From an uncultured bacterium (lineage in GTDB: Bacteria > Hydrogenedentota > Hydrogenedentia > Hydrogenedentales > CAILVY01): a DNA stretch of 64,000 bases. The notes under the pieces were generated by a model. It was given only the letters and a program-made list of their open reading frames with translations. It ran no database searches and was not told the origin of the DNA. Made by a program: the position numbers and the translations under genes. Shown one piece after another: positions 50,470 through 58,789 of the stretch (positions are counted from its first letter, which is position 1; every line of letters starts with the position of its first letter). The stretch is taken from assembly GCA_937951485.1 (NCBI GenBank), contig CALEDJ010000005.1, positions 124,001-188,000 on the forward strand. Direction: 5' to 3'.

Positions 50470-50945
50470 GCCGTGCCAAGTGGGGTAACAGGGGCAAATG
50501 CCATGACTTCGCTGTCTGCACCCCATTCAATGACACTGCCGTCCAAAACAGGCTGAACGCTTTCTTCTGGATTCTCACGATATGGCTCCGGCCTGAAAGG
50601 CCGTCATACGTCAGCCCAGGGCAAGGCAGTGGATTAGTTGAATAGTTCATATGTACGCCCTGAAAGGGCGAAACAATCTTTCAAATATGATCATGCGCCA
50701 TTCGCGCCAGTCTATTCCCATGCGGCACTGTTGCCGCGTCCCTGCTCTTTCCCGGTAATATTTCAAAACGAGGGCGCCTGTCATGGGGTGATTGACATGC
50801 CAAAGGAGGCTGTGTTGTAATGGCGCGCGGGCAGGAGATGTGTGAAATGGCGGCGGAAATACCTGTTTTTGGGTGGTTTTTCGGTCTGCGATGCCGGCGG
50901 CCGGGGGCCATTCCCTGATGTTGCGCCGGCCGCGAGGATAAATCC
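50470..50945. other. Intergenic region with palindromic CCTGAAAGG repeats
   Basis: A 476-bp gap without a gene. It has two related palindromes, CGGCCTGAAAGGCCG (50589-50603) and CGCCCTGAAAGGGCG (50656-50670), with CAGCCCAGGGCAAGGC between them. This arrangement recurs in many genomes and is often mis-annotated as small proteins. Confidence 0.6.
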
Positions 50946-51965
50946 ATGAGCAGACGCATGAAACGGGTGGTGGTGTCGAGCGGCCTTCAGGAAGCCGAGA
51001 TTCGCCCGCCCGCGTTGTTGTCTGAATTCAAACGCCTGTCGCTGCAGGATGCCATCGCTTTCTTCGGCGATCCGGCGCAACTGGTTGAGACGCCGTGCCC
51101 GGCTTGCGGGGCGGACGCGCGGGAGGCCGTGTTCAAGAAACACGAGTTCTTGTACAACCAGTGCCGGGACTGCGAGAGCGTGTATGTGTCGCCGCGCCCC
51201 ACGGACGCCGCATTGGAGCGCTATTACGCGCATTCGCGCGCGAGCCGGTTCCGCGTGGATCACTATTCCCGCGACACGGCGAAGGCGCGGCGCTATCATC
51301 TGCTGGCATCACACGCGAACTGGATGGGGCAGATTTACGATGAAACGGGCAACCGCGATGCACGTGTCTATGCCGATCTGAACAGTTATTCGCCGCAAAT
51401 CTTCGACGAGATGCACGCGCTGGGCGTTTTCGACACGCTCTTGAGCGTGGACCCGCTGCTCCCGCCGGAGCGGGAGTCGTCCGCGCCGGTGCGCACCATC
51501 GCGCGCGCCGAACTGCGCGATGCCGGCGCGGTCAGCGCTTTCGAGAAGATCGAGCACCAGTTCAGCCCGTTCGACTATGTGCGACGACTGCGCGGGGCGC
51601 TCGCGCCGGGCGGTCTGTTCTTTTTCACCACGCGCACGATCAGCGGCTTTGATCTTCAGGTGCTGTGGGACAAGACGCCCTACATCTTTGTGCCGGAACA
51701 CCTGAATCTGCTGTCCATCGAGGGCATTTCGCGGCTGCTGGAACGCTGCAACATGGAATTGGTCGAGTTGAGCACGCCGGGCCAGTTGGACGTGCAGTTC
51801 GTGCGCCATGCGCTGGATCAGGACCCTTCGATCCGGCTGCCGCGCTTCGCGGGCTATCTGGTCACGCGGCGCGACGCGCTCGCCCACGCCGATTTCCAGG
51901 AATTTCTGCAGAAACACCGCCTGAGTTCGCATGTCCGTGTGGCAGCGAAAAAGGCGGGGGAGTAA
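50946..51965 (+). CDS. Methyltransferase-like protein with N-terminal zinc ribbon
   Basis: This is a 339-residue protein. A zinc ribbon ('CPACGADAREAVF' and 'NQCRDCESVYVSPRPTDAALERYY', about residues 55-100) is followed by a class I methyltransferase-like domain: 'EHQFSPFDYVRRLRGALAPGGLFFFTTRTISGFDLQVL' and 'FVPEHLNLLSIEGISRLLERCNMELVELSTPG', a layout typical of methyltransferases in sugar and polysaccharide operons. The usual glycine-rich SAM motif I is not visible between about 140 and 180, so catalysis is in doubt. It is followed after 5 bp by an SIS isomerase and then a Gfo/Idh gene, which suggests one pathway. Confidence 0.7.
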   Translation: MSRRMKRVVVSSGLQEAEIRPPALLSEFKRLSLQDAIAFFGDPAQLVETPCPACGADAREAVFKKHEFLYNQCRDCESVYVSPRPTDAALERYYAHSRASRFRVDHYSRDTAKARRYHLLASHANWMGQIYDETGNRDARVYADLNSYSPQIFDEMHALGVFDTLLSVDPLLPPERESSAPVRTIARAELRDAGAVSAFEKIEHQFSPFDYVRRLRGALAPGGLFFFTTRTISGFDLQVLWDKTPYIFVPEHLNLLSIEGISRLLERCNMELVELSTPGQLDVQFVRHALDQDPSIRLPRFAGYLVTRRDALAHADFQEFLQKHRLSSHVRVAAKKAGE

Positions 51966-51970
51966 CGCCG

Positions 51971-52591
51971 ATGCACAGACTCGCGCAATTGTTCTCGCAA
52001 TCCGCATCGTTCGCCGACTACGCGCGCGCCTATGCCGCGCGCTTGCATGAGGTCACGATGGCGCTGGATTTCGACGCGCTGGGCCGCGCGGCAGACCGCA
52101 TCGCGCAGGTCGCGGACGCGGGGCGTACGCTGTTTGTCATCGGCAACGGCGGCAGTGCGGCCGCGGCGGCGCACCTGGTCAACGATTTGGTGGCGGGCGC
52201 ATATCTGCCGGACGGCCCCAATTTCCGCGCAATGTCGCTCACGGACAACATTTCCACGCTGACCGCGATCGCCAATGACTGCGGTTACGAGCAGATTTTC
52301 GAGCGGCAACTGGCGGTGTATCTGGCGCCCGGCGATGTGGTGCTGGCGATGTCGGTCAGCGGCAACAGCGAGAACATCCTGCGCGGGGTGCGCTATGCGC
52401 GCGCGCGCGGCGCGACCGCCGTCGCCCTGTGCGGCTTCGACGGCGGCCGACTCGCGGCGGCGTGCGACATCGCGATTCACGCGCCCACCACGCCCGACGA
52501 GTACGGGCCGGTGGAGGACATCTTCGGTATTGTGGGCCATATCCTGAGCGGGCACCTGTCCATGAGGCGCGGCAAATGGTTGCACCATTGA
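51971..52591 (+). CDS. SIS-domain phosphoheptose isomerase-like protein
   Basis: From ATG 51971 this is a 206-residue SIS-domain enzyme of the GmhA type: 'LFVIGNGGSAAAAAHLVNDLVAGAY' and 'LTDNISTLTAIANDCGYEQIFERQL'. 'VLAMSVSGNSENILRGVRYARARGATAVALCGFDGG' follows, with 'VEDIFGIVGHILSGHL' near the end. GmhA makes heptose-7-phosphate for lipopolysaccharide or glycoprotein sugars; closely related SIS proteins act on other phosphosugars, so the substrate is likely but not certain. The ORF track starts far upstream in the methyltransferase gene. It is 5 bp after that gene and 23 bp before the oxidoreductase. Confidence 0.85.
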   Translation: MHRLAQLFSQSASFADYARAYAARLHEVTMALDFDALGRAADRIAQVADAGRTLFVIGNGGSAAAAAHLVNDLVAGAYLPDGPNFRAMSLTDNISTLTAIANDCGYEQIFERQLAVYLAPGDVVLAMSVSGNSENILRGVRYARARGATAVALCGFDGGRLAAACDIAIHAPTTPDEYGPVEDIFGIVGHILSGHLSMRRGKWLHH

Positions 52592-52614
52592 GCGCGCAGC
52601 GACGGAGCGGCAAC

Positions 52615-53658
52615 ATGACGGACACGGTGCGCATAGGCATCATCGGCTTGGGCAAAATGGGCATGATCCGCGCCCAGGAAGTGGAGAAGCATCCCGCTGC
52701 GCAACTCGTCTGCGGTTATGACCCTGCGCCGCAGCGTTTTGCCGAACGCTTCCCCAAGGTGGCCCTCTGCGGCAGCATGGAGGAATTGCTCCGCAGCGAG
52801 GTGGACGCCGTCTTCGTCTGCACGCCCAACCGCTTCACGCCCGGCGCGGTCATCGCCGCGCTGGATGCGGGCAGGCACGTGTTCTGCGAGAAGCCGCCCG
52901 GCCGCACCTTGCGGGACATCGAGGACATCGTCGCGGCGGAACAGCGCCACCCCGGCCTGAAACTCAAGTTCGGGTTCAACCATCGCTACCATGGCGGCAT
53001 TCAGGAAGCGAAGCGGATTGTGGACAGCGGGCGGCTCGGCCGCATTCTCTGGCTGCGCGGTATTTACGGCAAATCGGGCGGCGCGGGGTTCGAGCAGGAA
53101 TGGCGCAATAACAAGGAGATGGGCGGCGGCGGGATTCTATTGGACCAGGGTATCCACATGCTCGACCTTTTCCGCTTTTTCTGCGGCGATTTCGTCGAGG
53201 TGAAAAGCATGGTCACCACGGCGCACTGGAACATTCCGGTCGAGGACAACGCTTTCGCGCTCCTGCGCGACGCGCAGGGGCGCATCGCCATGCTCCATAG
53301 TTCCAGCACCCAATGGAAGCACCGGTTCAGCCTCGAAATCTATCTCAGCGAAGGATACATCTCGGTCAACGGCATCCTTTCCTCGACGCGCAGTTACGGG
53401 GACGAGACGGTCTCCGTCGCGCGCAAGCAATTCAATGAGGGCTTCGCCCAGGGCAAGCCGCGCGAGGAAATCATCTATTTCGACGCGGACCCCTCATGGG
53501 AACTCGAAGTGGCAGGATTTCTGGAAAATATTCTGAATGATACGCCGGTGGAATCCGGTTCCTCCGAACAGGCGCTCAAGGCGATGCAACTGGTTTTCGC
53601 CATTTATCACGGCGACGACCGATTCATGCAATCGTCCGCCGCGCCGCTGGAGGCATAA
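52615..53658 (+). CDS. Gfo/Idh/MocA family oxidoreductase (cytosolic)
   Basis: From ATG 52615 this is a 347-residue NAD(P)-dependent oxidoreductase. The Rossmann loop is 'VRIGIIGLGKMGMIRAQEV', the catalytic-lysine motif is 'HVFCEKPPGRTLRDIEDI', and 'LKLKFGFNHRYHGGIQEAKRIVDSGRLGRILWLRGIYGKSGG' leads into the C-terminal domain with 'ILLDQGIHMLDLFRFFCGDF'. It has no signal peptide, unlike the exported relative at 36845. Relatives in nucleotide-sugar pathways oxidise hexuronates or amino sugars at C3. Its position after the SIS isomerase supports a role in unusual sugar synthesis. Confidence 0.88.
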   Translation: MTDTVRIGIIGLGKMGMIRAQEVEKHPAAQLVCGYDPAPQRFAERFPKVALCGSMEELLRSEVDAVFVCTPNRFTPGAVIAALDAGRHVFCEKPPGRTLRDIEDIVAAEQRHPGLKLKFGFNHRYHGGIQEAKRIVDSGRLGRILWLRGIYGKSGGAGFEQEWRNNKEMGGGGILLDQGIHMLDLFRFFCGDFVEVKSMVTTAHWNIPVEDNAFALLRDAQGRIAMLHSSSTQWKHRFSLEIYLSEGYISVNGILSSTRSYGDETVSVARKQFNEGFAQGKPREEIIYFDADPSWELEVAGFLENILNDTPVESGSSEQALKAMQLVFAIYHGDDRFMQSSAAPLEA

Positions 53659-53772
53659 CGCAACGCCCCGCCATTCATTCGTTTCCTGGCTGGAATCCGA
53701 CGCAGGGGGATGCAGATCAACATAAGGCGTATTGCGGCACCAGGGAAATCCAGGACGGCATTGGGAAATAAC

Positions 53773-53800
53773 GGGGCAAGGCGCATGATCGCCTTGCCCC
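53773..53800. terminator. Bidirectional terminator between convergent genes
   Basis: GGGGCAAGGCG, a 6-nt loop, CGCCTTGCCCC: a perfect 11-bp stem between the Gfo/Idh gene (+) and the DUF1559 gene (-). T-runs are short on both sides (AAAGCATTTT; minus GTTATTT). Confidence 0.65.
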
Positions 53801-53829
53801 AAAGCATTTTGCGGAATTCCTTTTCAGTC

Positions 53830-54741
53830 CTACGACATCAGATCCATGAACTCCACCATACCCCTGCAGACGGGCCATTTCGTGGAGTAGCGCAGGAACT
53901 CGACGTGCCCGTCCATATACAGGACATTGGCGCCGCCGGGAATATGGCTGAAGTAACTCTGGTCGCCCCATACGCCGGGCTTCCAGACCGTGTCCCACTG
54001 CACCGGAATTTCGCTCTGCGCCATGGAGGAGGCCGCGGGGTTGTTGATGTCGGTGATAAAGAACCGTTCGATCCCCTCACGCAGCCGATAGACCGTCTTG
54101 CCTGTACCCTCAATGGCAACGTCATTCTCAAAACGTTGGGCGGTGGGGGTTGTCGCCGCCTGGGCGAATACGGTGCCTATGGAGGCAATGAGGGCCCAAT
54201 TCCAGCCATTCGAGGGGATTGGTTGATTCACATCCACCCCTGGCATGAACAGGTCCTGCGCCATAAGCGCCCAGCCATAATAGGTGTACGAGATTTCCCA
54301 GAAATAACAGGGGTTGATGTAGCCGTCCGGGGCGGTGGGGTCAAACTGTTTGGTCCATTGCCGCAGTTTGTCCATTTGCGTCCGGCCGTCGGCGTCCGAA
54401 GGACAGATAATGACGTTGATGTCCGTCAGGTATTCCGGATACACCGAAGGCCCGTGCCAGAACTGGTTGACGTTATTGGGGTAATTTTCGTCGCACGGGG
54501 GAAAGAGCGTTCCCTCGGAGGGCGCCTTGTATTTCATCATGGTGGGGAAGGCGCCGCCCCTGCTTTCATTGGCATACATTTTGAAGACGATTCCCAGTTG
54601 CTTGAGATTGTTCTGGCAACTGGAGCGGCGGGCCGCCTCTCTGGCGCGCGCCAGCGCCGGCAGCAGTATTGCCGCCAGGATGCCGATGATGGCGATCACC
54701 ACCAGCAGTTCGATCAATGTAAACCCTGCGTGCTTTCTCAT
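53830..54741 (-). CDS. DUF1559 prepilin-like protein
   Basis: From ATG 54741 (after AGAAGGAGTAATT) this is a 303-residue protein. The N-terminus '[42 protein letters not shown]' is a prepilin signal with Glu+5. The following '[19 protein letters not shown]' and the C-terminal '[17 protein letters not shown]' are the hallmarks of DUF1559, the G-H motif family greatly expanded in Planctomycetota, Lentisphaerota and relatives. It is a secreted or surface pilin-like protein of unknown role. The ORF track adds 110 residues of upstream sequence. Confidence 0.93.
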   Translation of the reverse strand: MRKHAGFTLIELLVVIAIIGILAAILLPALARAREAARRSSCQNNLKQLGIVFKMYANESRGGAFPTMMKYKAPSEGTLFPPCDENYPNNVNQFWHGPSVYPEYLTDINVIICPSDADGRTQMDKLRQWTKQFDPTAPDGYINPCYFWEISYTYYGWALMAQDLFMPGVDVNQPIPSNGWNWALIASIGTVFAQAATTPTAQRFENDVAIEGTGKTVYRLREGIERFFITDINNPAASSMAQSEIPVQWDTVWKPGVWGDQSYFSHIPGGANVLYMDGHVEFLRYSTKWPVCRGMVEFMDLMS

Positions 54742-54829
54742 ACTGAAATTACTCCTTCTGTTGTGCGCGCCGTGTGCGCGCCCTTCGTTACAACCAACCC
54801 GCAACCCTGCGGGAAATACGCGAAATGCC

Positions 54830-55624
54830 CTAGAAGCGCCGCCTTGCGCCGGGATGCTTCGGACCCATGTCGCCGTACCAGCATCCCTCGCCGTAGACCA
54901 GCTGCGCTTCCACGGGAAAGAGATTGCGCCGCACATCCGCCAGCGTCTCTTCCCAATCCCACTCCCTGAAATACGGCCGCCAGCCATAGGCGTCGGCCAG
55001 CCGGTTGAAAATCCACCACATTTCCAGGATGGGCGCTTCGATTCCCAGCGTATGCTCCGGGAATCCCCCTTCAATCAGGGTGTATCCGCCTTCAATCAAC
55101 GCGCACAGGCCAAAGGCCATCTCTTCGACCGTCGCATCGCCCTTGAAAACCAGTTCGCCGTCGCGCATCGCCTCAGTCAGAAGACCATGCAGCACCGCCA
55201 CCGTCTCGGATTCCCGCCGGCGCACCGCGTCGAGCCGCGATGCCTCCCCTTTCTCCCGGATGGGGCCGGTGGCGATGTGAATGATGCGGGAGTCGTCAGG
55301 CCGCAGGCGCGCAAACAGCGACACCGCCTCGCCCACCGCCACCGCGCGCGCGCGGGTCTTCCCCGGATAGGTTATGGCACGGCGGATCATCGCCAGTCGT
55401 CGGTCCAGGCATTCCGCCGCCAGTGCCAGGATCACATCTTCCTTGCAGCCGAATTGAAGATATATCGTGCCCTTGGGATATCCCGTCGCCGAGGCAACCG
55501 CATCCATCGTCATGCCATAGTAACCGTGCTGCAACAACAACTCGCGCGCCACCGTAAGAATGCGTTTTCTGCGGGATTGGATGCGGCGCATCATCGGGGA
55601 AATGGGTTCCGCGTCGGTGGCCAT
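54830..55624 (-). CDS. TetR-family transcriptional regulator
   Basis: This is a 264-residue regulator. The DNA-binding part is '[49 protein letters not shown]' (about residues 20-70). The ligand-binding part is longer than usual and of no recognised subfamily ('[41 protein letters not shown]'). Two copies of a TGACGAAAYGTC palindrome lie 20-80 bp upstream of its start, which suggests autoregulation. The DUF1559 gene is 88 bp downstream on the same strand and may be cotranscribed. Confidence 0.88.
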   Translation of the reverse strand: MATDAEPISPMMRRIQSRRKRILTVARELLLQHGYYGMTMDAVASATGYPKGTIYLQFGCKEDVILALAAECLDRRLAMIRRAITYPGKTRARAVAVGEAVSLFARLRPDDSRIIHIATGPIREKGEASRLDAVRRRESETVAVLHGLLTEAMRDGELVFKGDATVEEMAFGLCALIEGGYTLIEGGFPEHTLGIEAPILEMWWIFNRLADAYGWRPYFREWDWEETLADVRRNLFPVEAQLVYGEGCWYGDMGPKHPGARRRF

Positions 55625-55646
55625 GATTCGTGTCTCTTCCCAAAAC

Positions 55647-55699
55647 TGACGAAACGTCGTTTTTCGCTCGAAGGATACAACAAAGATGACGAAATGTCA
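55647..55699. promoter_or_regulatory. Tandem TGACGAAAYGTC operators
   Basis: TGACGAAACGTCG (55647-55659) and TGACGAAATGTCA (55687-55699) are 40 bp apart and share the dyad TGAC-nnnn-GTC. They are in the promoter region of the TetR gene. The second copy is a perfect TGAC/GTCA palindrome. Confidence 0.6.
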
Positions 55700-56147
55700 A
55701 GGGATTGCTATAACAGAGGCATTGGTGAAAGGGGCGTTTCGGACCCCCGTTCCCATCAAAAAACCCGGATATTTCGGGTTCTTGAACGCAAAAACAGTCC
55801 ATTTTGCAAATGCCTCTGACACGGTGCCTATTGAAGCAATCACTTCGCGTACCCCGATCAATGCATGGATGCAAGCCAGCCGCGCCGGTCATGTACGCTG
55901 AATGTTGAATACGGTCCCCATCGAAATTGGCGCCCTCCAGATGACAGCCCCTTGAAAACCGTGTGGTGCAAGGTCCGCGAAACATGCTGCCACATCATGC
56001 GAGGCGGGAGCGTCGCGGTGGTGCGTTGCACTGTGGGAGCGGTGTAATGAGGGGGATGGAACTGAGGTCCAGAACGCCATTTCGCAAATGCCTCAGCATC
56101 GGAGAGCATTGACGGATTTCGCCGGTTTCTGTTACGATCATTATGTG
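55700..56147. other. Intergenic region with dispersed repeat copy 2
   Basis: No gene is seen. It contains the second copy of the 100-bp repeat (55832-55933) and GCAAATGCCTC, which occurs twice: at about 55806 and 56086, bracketing the repeat-bearing segment at 280-bp spacing. Confidence 0.55.
55832..55933. repeat. Dispersed 100-bp repeat, copy 2
   Basis: An imperfect copy of 28911-29008. It shares GAAGCAATCACTTCGCGTA and most of the following bases but lacks the adjacent 27-bp inverted repeat seen at copy 1. Confidence 0.65.
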
Positions 56148-56816
56148 ATGAAAAGTGGAAATAGCCGGTTAAGCCGTTTTTTTATGGCGATGGTGGCGGG
56201 GATGGTGGCGGGGGCCTTGGCGGGCATGGTGATAAAAAGCGGCCTGCACCGTTGGTCGGGGCGTGCTTCGCCTGCGGGGGATGCATCTTCAGCGCCCCTG
56301 GCGGACATAGATAAGACGATGGGGTCGGAGGCGGCGTTGCGATATGCGCAGGCGCTGAAGGAGGGGGACTGGGAACGGGTGATAGACCAGACCCTGTGGA
56401 TGCGCGAACGGTTGGATTATGTGCGGTTGGAGGGCGGCGGCGAGGAAGAGACGGCGCGTGAGCGGCAGTATCTGGCGCGCAGGCTGGCGGAGCGGTCGCC
56501 GGAAGAGAACCAACTGCGCCCGGAGGGCGTTGAAGACCAGTTTGTATTTGCGCCCGGGGTGGAGGTTGCGGTGGCGGGGGTGGATGCCGGACGGGATGAT
56601 CTGGAGCGCCCCGTGGCGGCGCGGACCTGGCTTCGGGTGACGTATCCCCGCCGGGCGCAGGCGCTGCGCGACGAACGGAATCTGCCGATTCGCGCGATGA
56701 CGGTGGGGGTGAACGTGGACGAAAAAGGTTATGTGCTGAAGGCTGGTGTGATAGGAAACCTGGAGATAGACATGGACTCGGTTTCCCGAGATTGGAGCAT
56801 GTCGGTGGGAGGGTAG
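56148..56816 (+). CDS. Conserved hypothetical membrane-anchored protein
   Basis: From ATG 56148 this is a 222-residue protein with a basic N-terminus and a hydrophobic helix rich in Gly and Ala ('FFMAMVAGMVAGALAGMVI'). A charged middle ('SEAALRYAQALKEGDWERVIDQTLWMRERLDYVRLE') and a C-terminal domain with 'VAARTWLRVTYPRRAQALRDERNLPIRAMTVGVNVDEKGYVLKAGV' follow. I recognise no family. The C-terminal part looks like an extracytoplasmic beta domain. It starts the rightward envelope gene run; its stop is 4 bp from the next ATG. Confidence 0.6.
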   Translation: MKSGNSRLSRFFMAMVAGMVAGALAGMVIKSGLHRWSGRASPAGDASSAPLADIDKTMGSEAALRYAQALKEGDWERVIDQTLWMRERLDYVRLEGGGEEETARERQYLARRLAERSPEENQLRPEGVEDQFVFAPGVEVAVAGVDAGRDDLERPVAARTWLRVTYPRRAQALRDERNLPIRAMTVGVNVDEKGYVLKAGVIGNLEIDMDSVSRDWSMSVGG

Positions 56817-56820
56817 TGTG

Positions 56821-57243
56821 ATGCCGCTTGCGAAGTGCGCCCGGTGCAACCGGATATTCAACAAAACGACGTCGCCTGTTTGCGGGCAGTGCGAGGCCGC
56901 GGAAGAAGCCGATCGGGAGAAGGTGCGCGAGGTGATCAACCAGGAGCCGAATCTGAGCGCGGACGAATTGGCGGCGCGGGCGGAAGTGGATATTCGCGTG
57001 GTGTATTGGATGATAAACGAAGGACAATTGACGTCCATTGAAACCGCAAAGGATGTGCGATGCGGCCGTTGCGGCGCGCCAGCCATCAGTCTGAGCAAAA
57101 AACTGTGCCAGTCATGCTTGGACAAATTGAACGCCGAGATGGCCCGCGCCCAGGCCAGCATCAAACTCGACGCGAAGCGGCCTGTGCAAATTGGCGAGCG
57201 CATGACCGTGCACAAGACAATAGATACGAAAAGGAGAACCTGA
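56821..57243 (+). CDS. Zinc-ribbon protein resembling flagellar-operon YvyF
   Basis: This 140-residue protein has an N-terminal zinc ribbon ('LAKCARCNRIFNKTTSPVCGQC'). A helical, helix-turn-helix-like stretch is next: 'EKVREVINQEPNLSADELAARAEVDIRVVYWMINEGQL'. A second ribbon ('VRCGRCGAPAISLSKKLCQSC') follows. The first two parts match the YvyF/TIGR03826 family found in flagellar operons of Gram-positive and other bacteria. No flagellar genes are adjacent here, so it may instead be a small transcription or RNA-linked protein of the envelope run. GTG 56818 is a possible alternative start. Confidence 0.7.
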   Translation: MPLAKCARCNRIFNKTTSPVCGQCEAAEEADREKVREVINQEPNLSADELAARAEVDIRVVYWMINEGQLTSIETAKDVRCGRCGAPAISLSKKLCQSCLDKLNAEMARAQASIKLDAKRPVQIGERMTVHKTIDTKRRT

Positions 57244-57313
57244 ACCGGATTCGCGTATATCGCAGGCAGGATGTTGGCGCGGACCAGCGAAGGGCCTCCA
57301 GGGATGACGCGCG

Positions 57314-57478
57314 ATGAGCAGCAAGGAAAAATGGGGCGTCGCCGTGCTGATAGGCATTTTGTCAGCGTGCGCCATGGGCCTCATATGGATGCGGACCCGT
57401 CCCGAAGGCCCCTACCGGGGCTTCGACAACAATGTCGTCGTTGAACAGCGTTTACACAACCTTCAGAAAAGCAGATAA
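57314..57478 (+). CDS. Small single-pass membrane protein in the cell-envelope run
   Basis: Too short for the ORF track. ATG 57314 opens 54 codons: polar start 'MSSKEKWG', a helix 'VAVLIGILSACAMGLIWM' and a soluble tail 'RTRPEGPYRGFDNNVVVEQRL' that should face the periplasm. No family is recognised. It fills the gap between the zinc-ribbon gene and the amidase gene, which begins 10 bp later, so it belongs to the run. It resembles small division- or envelope-associated bitopic proteins only in outline. Confidence 0.55.
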   Translation: MSSKEKWGVAVLIGILSACAMGLIWMRTRPEGPYRGFDNNVVVEQRLHNLQKSR

Positions 57479-57487
57479 GCAATCGTG

Positions 57488-58789
57488 ATGCAACCATCTC
57501 TCAGCGGAAAATCCCGGCTGATCGCCGTTTTTTTTATATGCGCGGCGTTCGGCGCGCAGGCCGCCGGACCGGTCACCTTCACCGCCCTGGTGGATGGCGA
57601 ATCGCGCGCCGCCGTCGTCACGCCGATATCCGTGCAGGATACGCCGTACCTGCCGCTGGTTGAACTCGCCCGGCAGTTGGGGGGCGGGGTGCGCCTGGCG
57701 CCGGCGCGCATCCAGGTGGATTTGGCGGGAAAAAGCGCCGTTGCGGCGGTCAACGACAGCGCCGTGGAGGCGTCCGCGAGCCGCTTTTTCCTCCGCCATC
57801 CCGTGATTCGGCAGGACGGGAACGTGATGATTGCGTTGGAGGATATCGAGGTGTTTTTCTGGCGGGCGTTTCAGGTGTCGCTGCGGATGCCCGAAGCCCC
57901 CGCCGAAACGCCGGTCGCCCCGCGCGAATCCGAGGAACTTGAGGCGGCGCGCATCCTGACGGAATGGTCTCCAGCCCCCCCGCCATCCGAGGAGTTGCCG
58001 CCCGCACCGCCTCCAATACCGCCGGAAATCGCGCCACCCGCCGCGCCGCCGGCATCCGCCGACCCGGCGTTGCATGTGGCGACGCCGTCGCTGGAAGCGG
58101 CTTCGGAAGCGTTGATGCGGCTGGACGCGGCGCCGCCCGCTCCCCCGCCGGCGCCGCATGCCGGAACGGTGGACACCATTGTTGTGGACGCGGGACACGG
58201 CGGCAACGACATCGGCAGCGGCGGCCAGGGCGGTTTGCTGGAGAAGGACCTGACGCTGGCGCTTGCGCTGGCGCTGCGGCAGGCGCTGAAGGAAAAGTCG
58301 GACTTGCGGATCGTGCTCATCCGCAGCGAAGACCGCGACATGCCGATGAAGGAACGCGTAAACATCGCCAATCAGCAGCGGAATGCGCTGCTCGTCAGCC
58401 TGCATGGGGGGGCGAGTTTCGCGCCCCAGGCGAATGGCATTGCGGTCTTCTGCGCACTGCCTCAATCGTCGGGTGGAGAAACGGGCGACCGGGCGCGCGC
58501 GGAGATGCGGCGCGACCACGCCGCCACCGGCAGGCATTATGCCGCGCATGTGGCCGGCGCGCTGGCGGAGACGACCCAGGCCGCCGCGCGCGGGGTCCAC
58601 GAAGCCCCCCTGCAACTGCAACGCGACCTGAACATGCCGGTGGTGCTTATCGAGGCGGGTTTTCTGAGCAATCCCGCCGAGGAGGCGCTGCTGGCCACCC
58701 CGGCATATCAGCAGTCGCTCGCGGAAGGTATCGCCACGGGCATTATCCGGGCGCGCGACGCCATGCGCGCGGGGAGGGCGAATCCGTGA
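57488..58789 (+). CDS. N-acetylmuramoyl-L-alanine amidase (Amidase_3)
   Basis: This 433-residue secreted enzyme cuts the bond between MurNAc and the peptide. The signal peptide ends near 'FGAQAAG'. Residues about 28-125 form a copper-amine-oxidase-like or AMIN-type domain ('VQDTPYLPLVELARQLGGGV'). A long Pro/Ala/Glu linker (about 135-225) precedes the zinc-dependent catalytic domain: 'TIVVDAGHGGNDIGS', 'LEKDLTLALA', 'ALLVSLHGGASF' and 'MPVVLIEAGFLSNPAEEALL', which give the His, Glu, His ligands and catalytic Glu. GTG 57485 is an alternative start. The stop overlaps the next start (GTGA). Confidence 0.92.
   Translation: MQPSLSGKSRLIAVFFICAAFGAQAAGPVTFTALVDGESRAAVVTPISVQDTPYLPLVELARQLGGGVRLAPARIQVDLAGKSAVAAVNDSAVEASASRFFLRHPVIRQDGNVMIALEDIEVFFWRAFQVSLRMPEAPAETPVAPRESEELEAARILTEWSPAPPPSEELPPAPPPIPPEIAPPAAPPASADPALHVATPSLEAASEALMRLDAAPPAPPPAPHAGTVDTIVVDAGHGGNDIGSGGQGGLLEKDLTLALALALRQALKEKSDLRIVLIRSEDRDMPMKERVNIANQQRNALLVSLHGGASFAPQANGIAVFCALPQSSGGETGDRARAEMRRDHAATGRHYAAHVAGALAETTQAAARGVHEAPLQLQRDLNMPVVLIEAGFLSNPAEEALLATPAYQQSLAEGIATGIIRARDAMRAGRANP

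Noticed and set aside
50445-50820. Small ORFs between the sulfatase and the methyltransferase-like gene
   Set aside because: They read through the CCTGAAAGG palindromes and show no conserved protein pattern.
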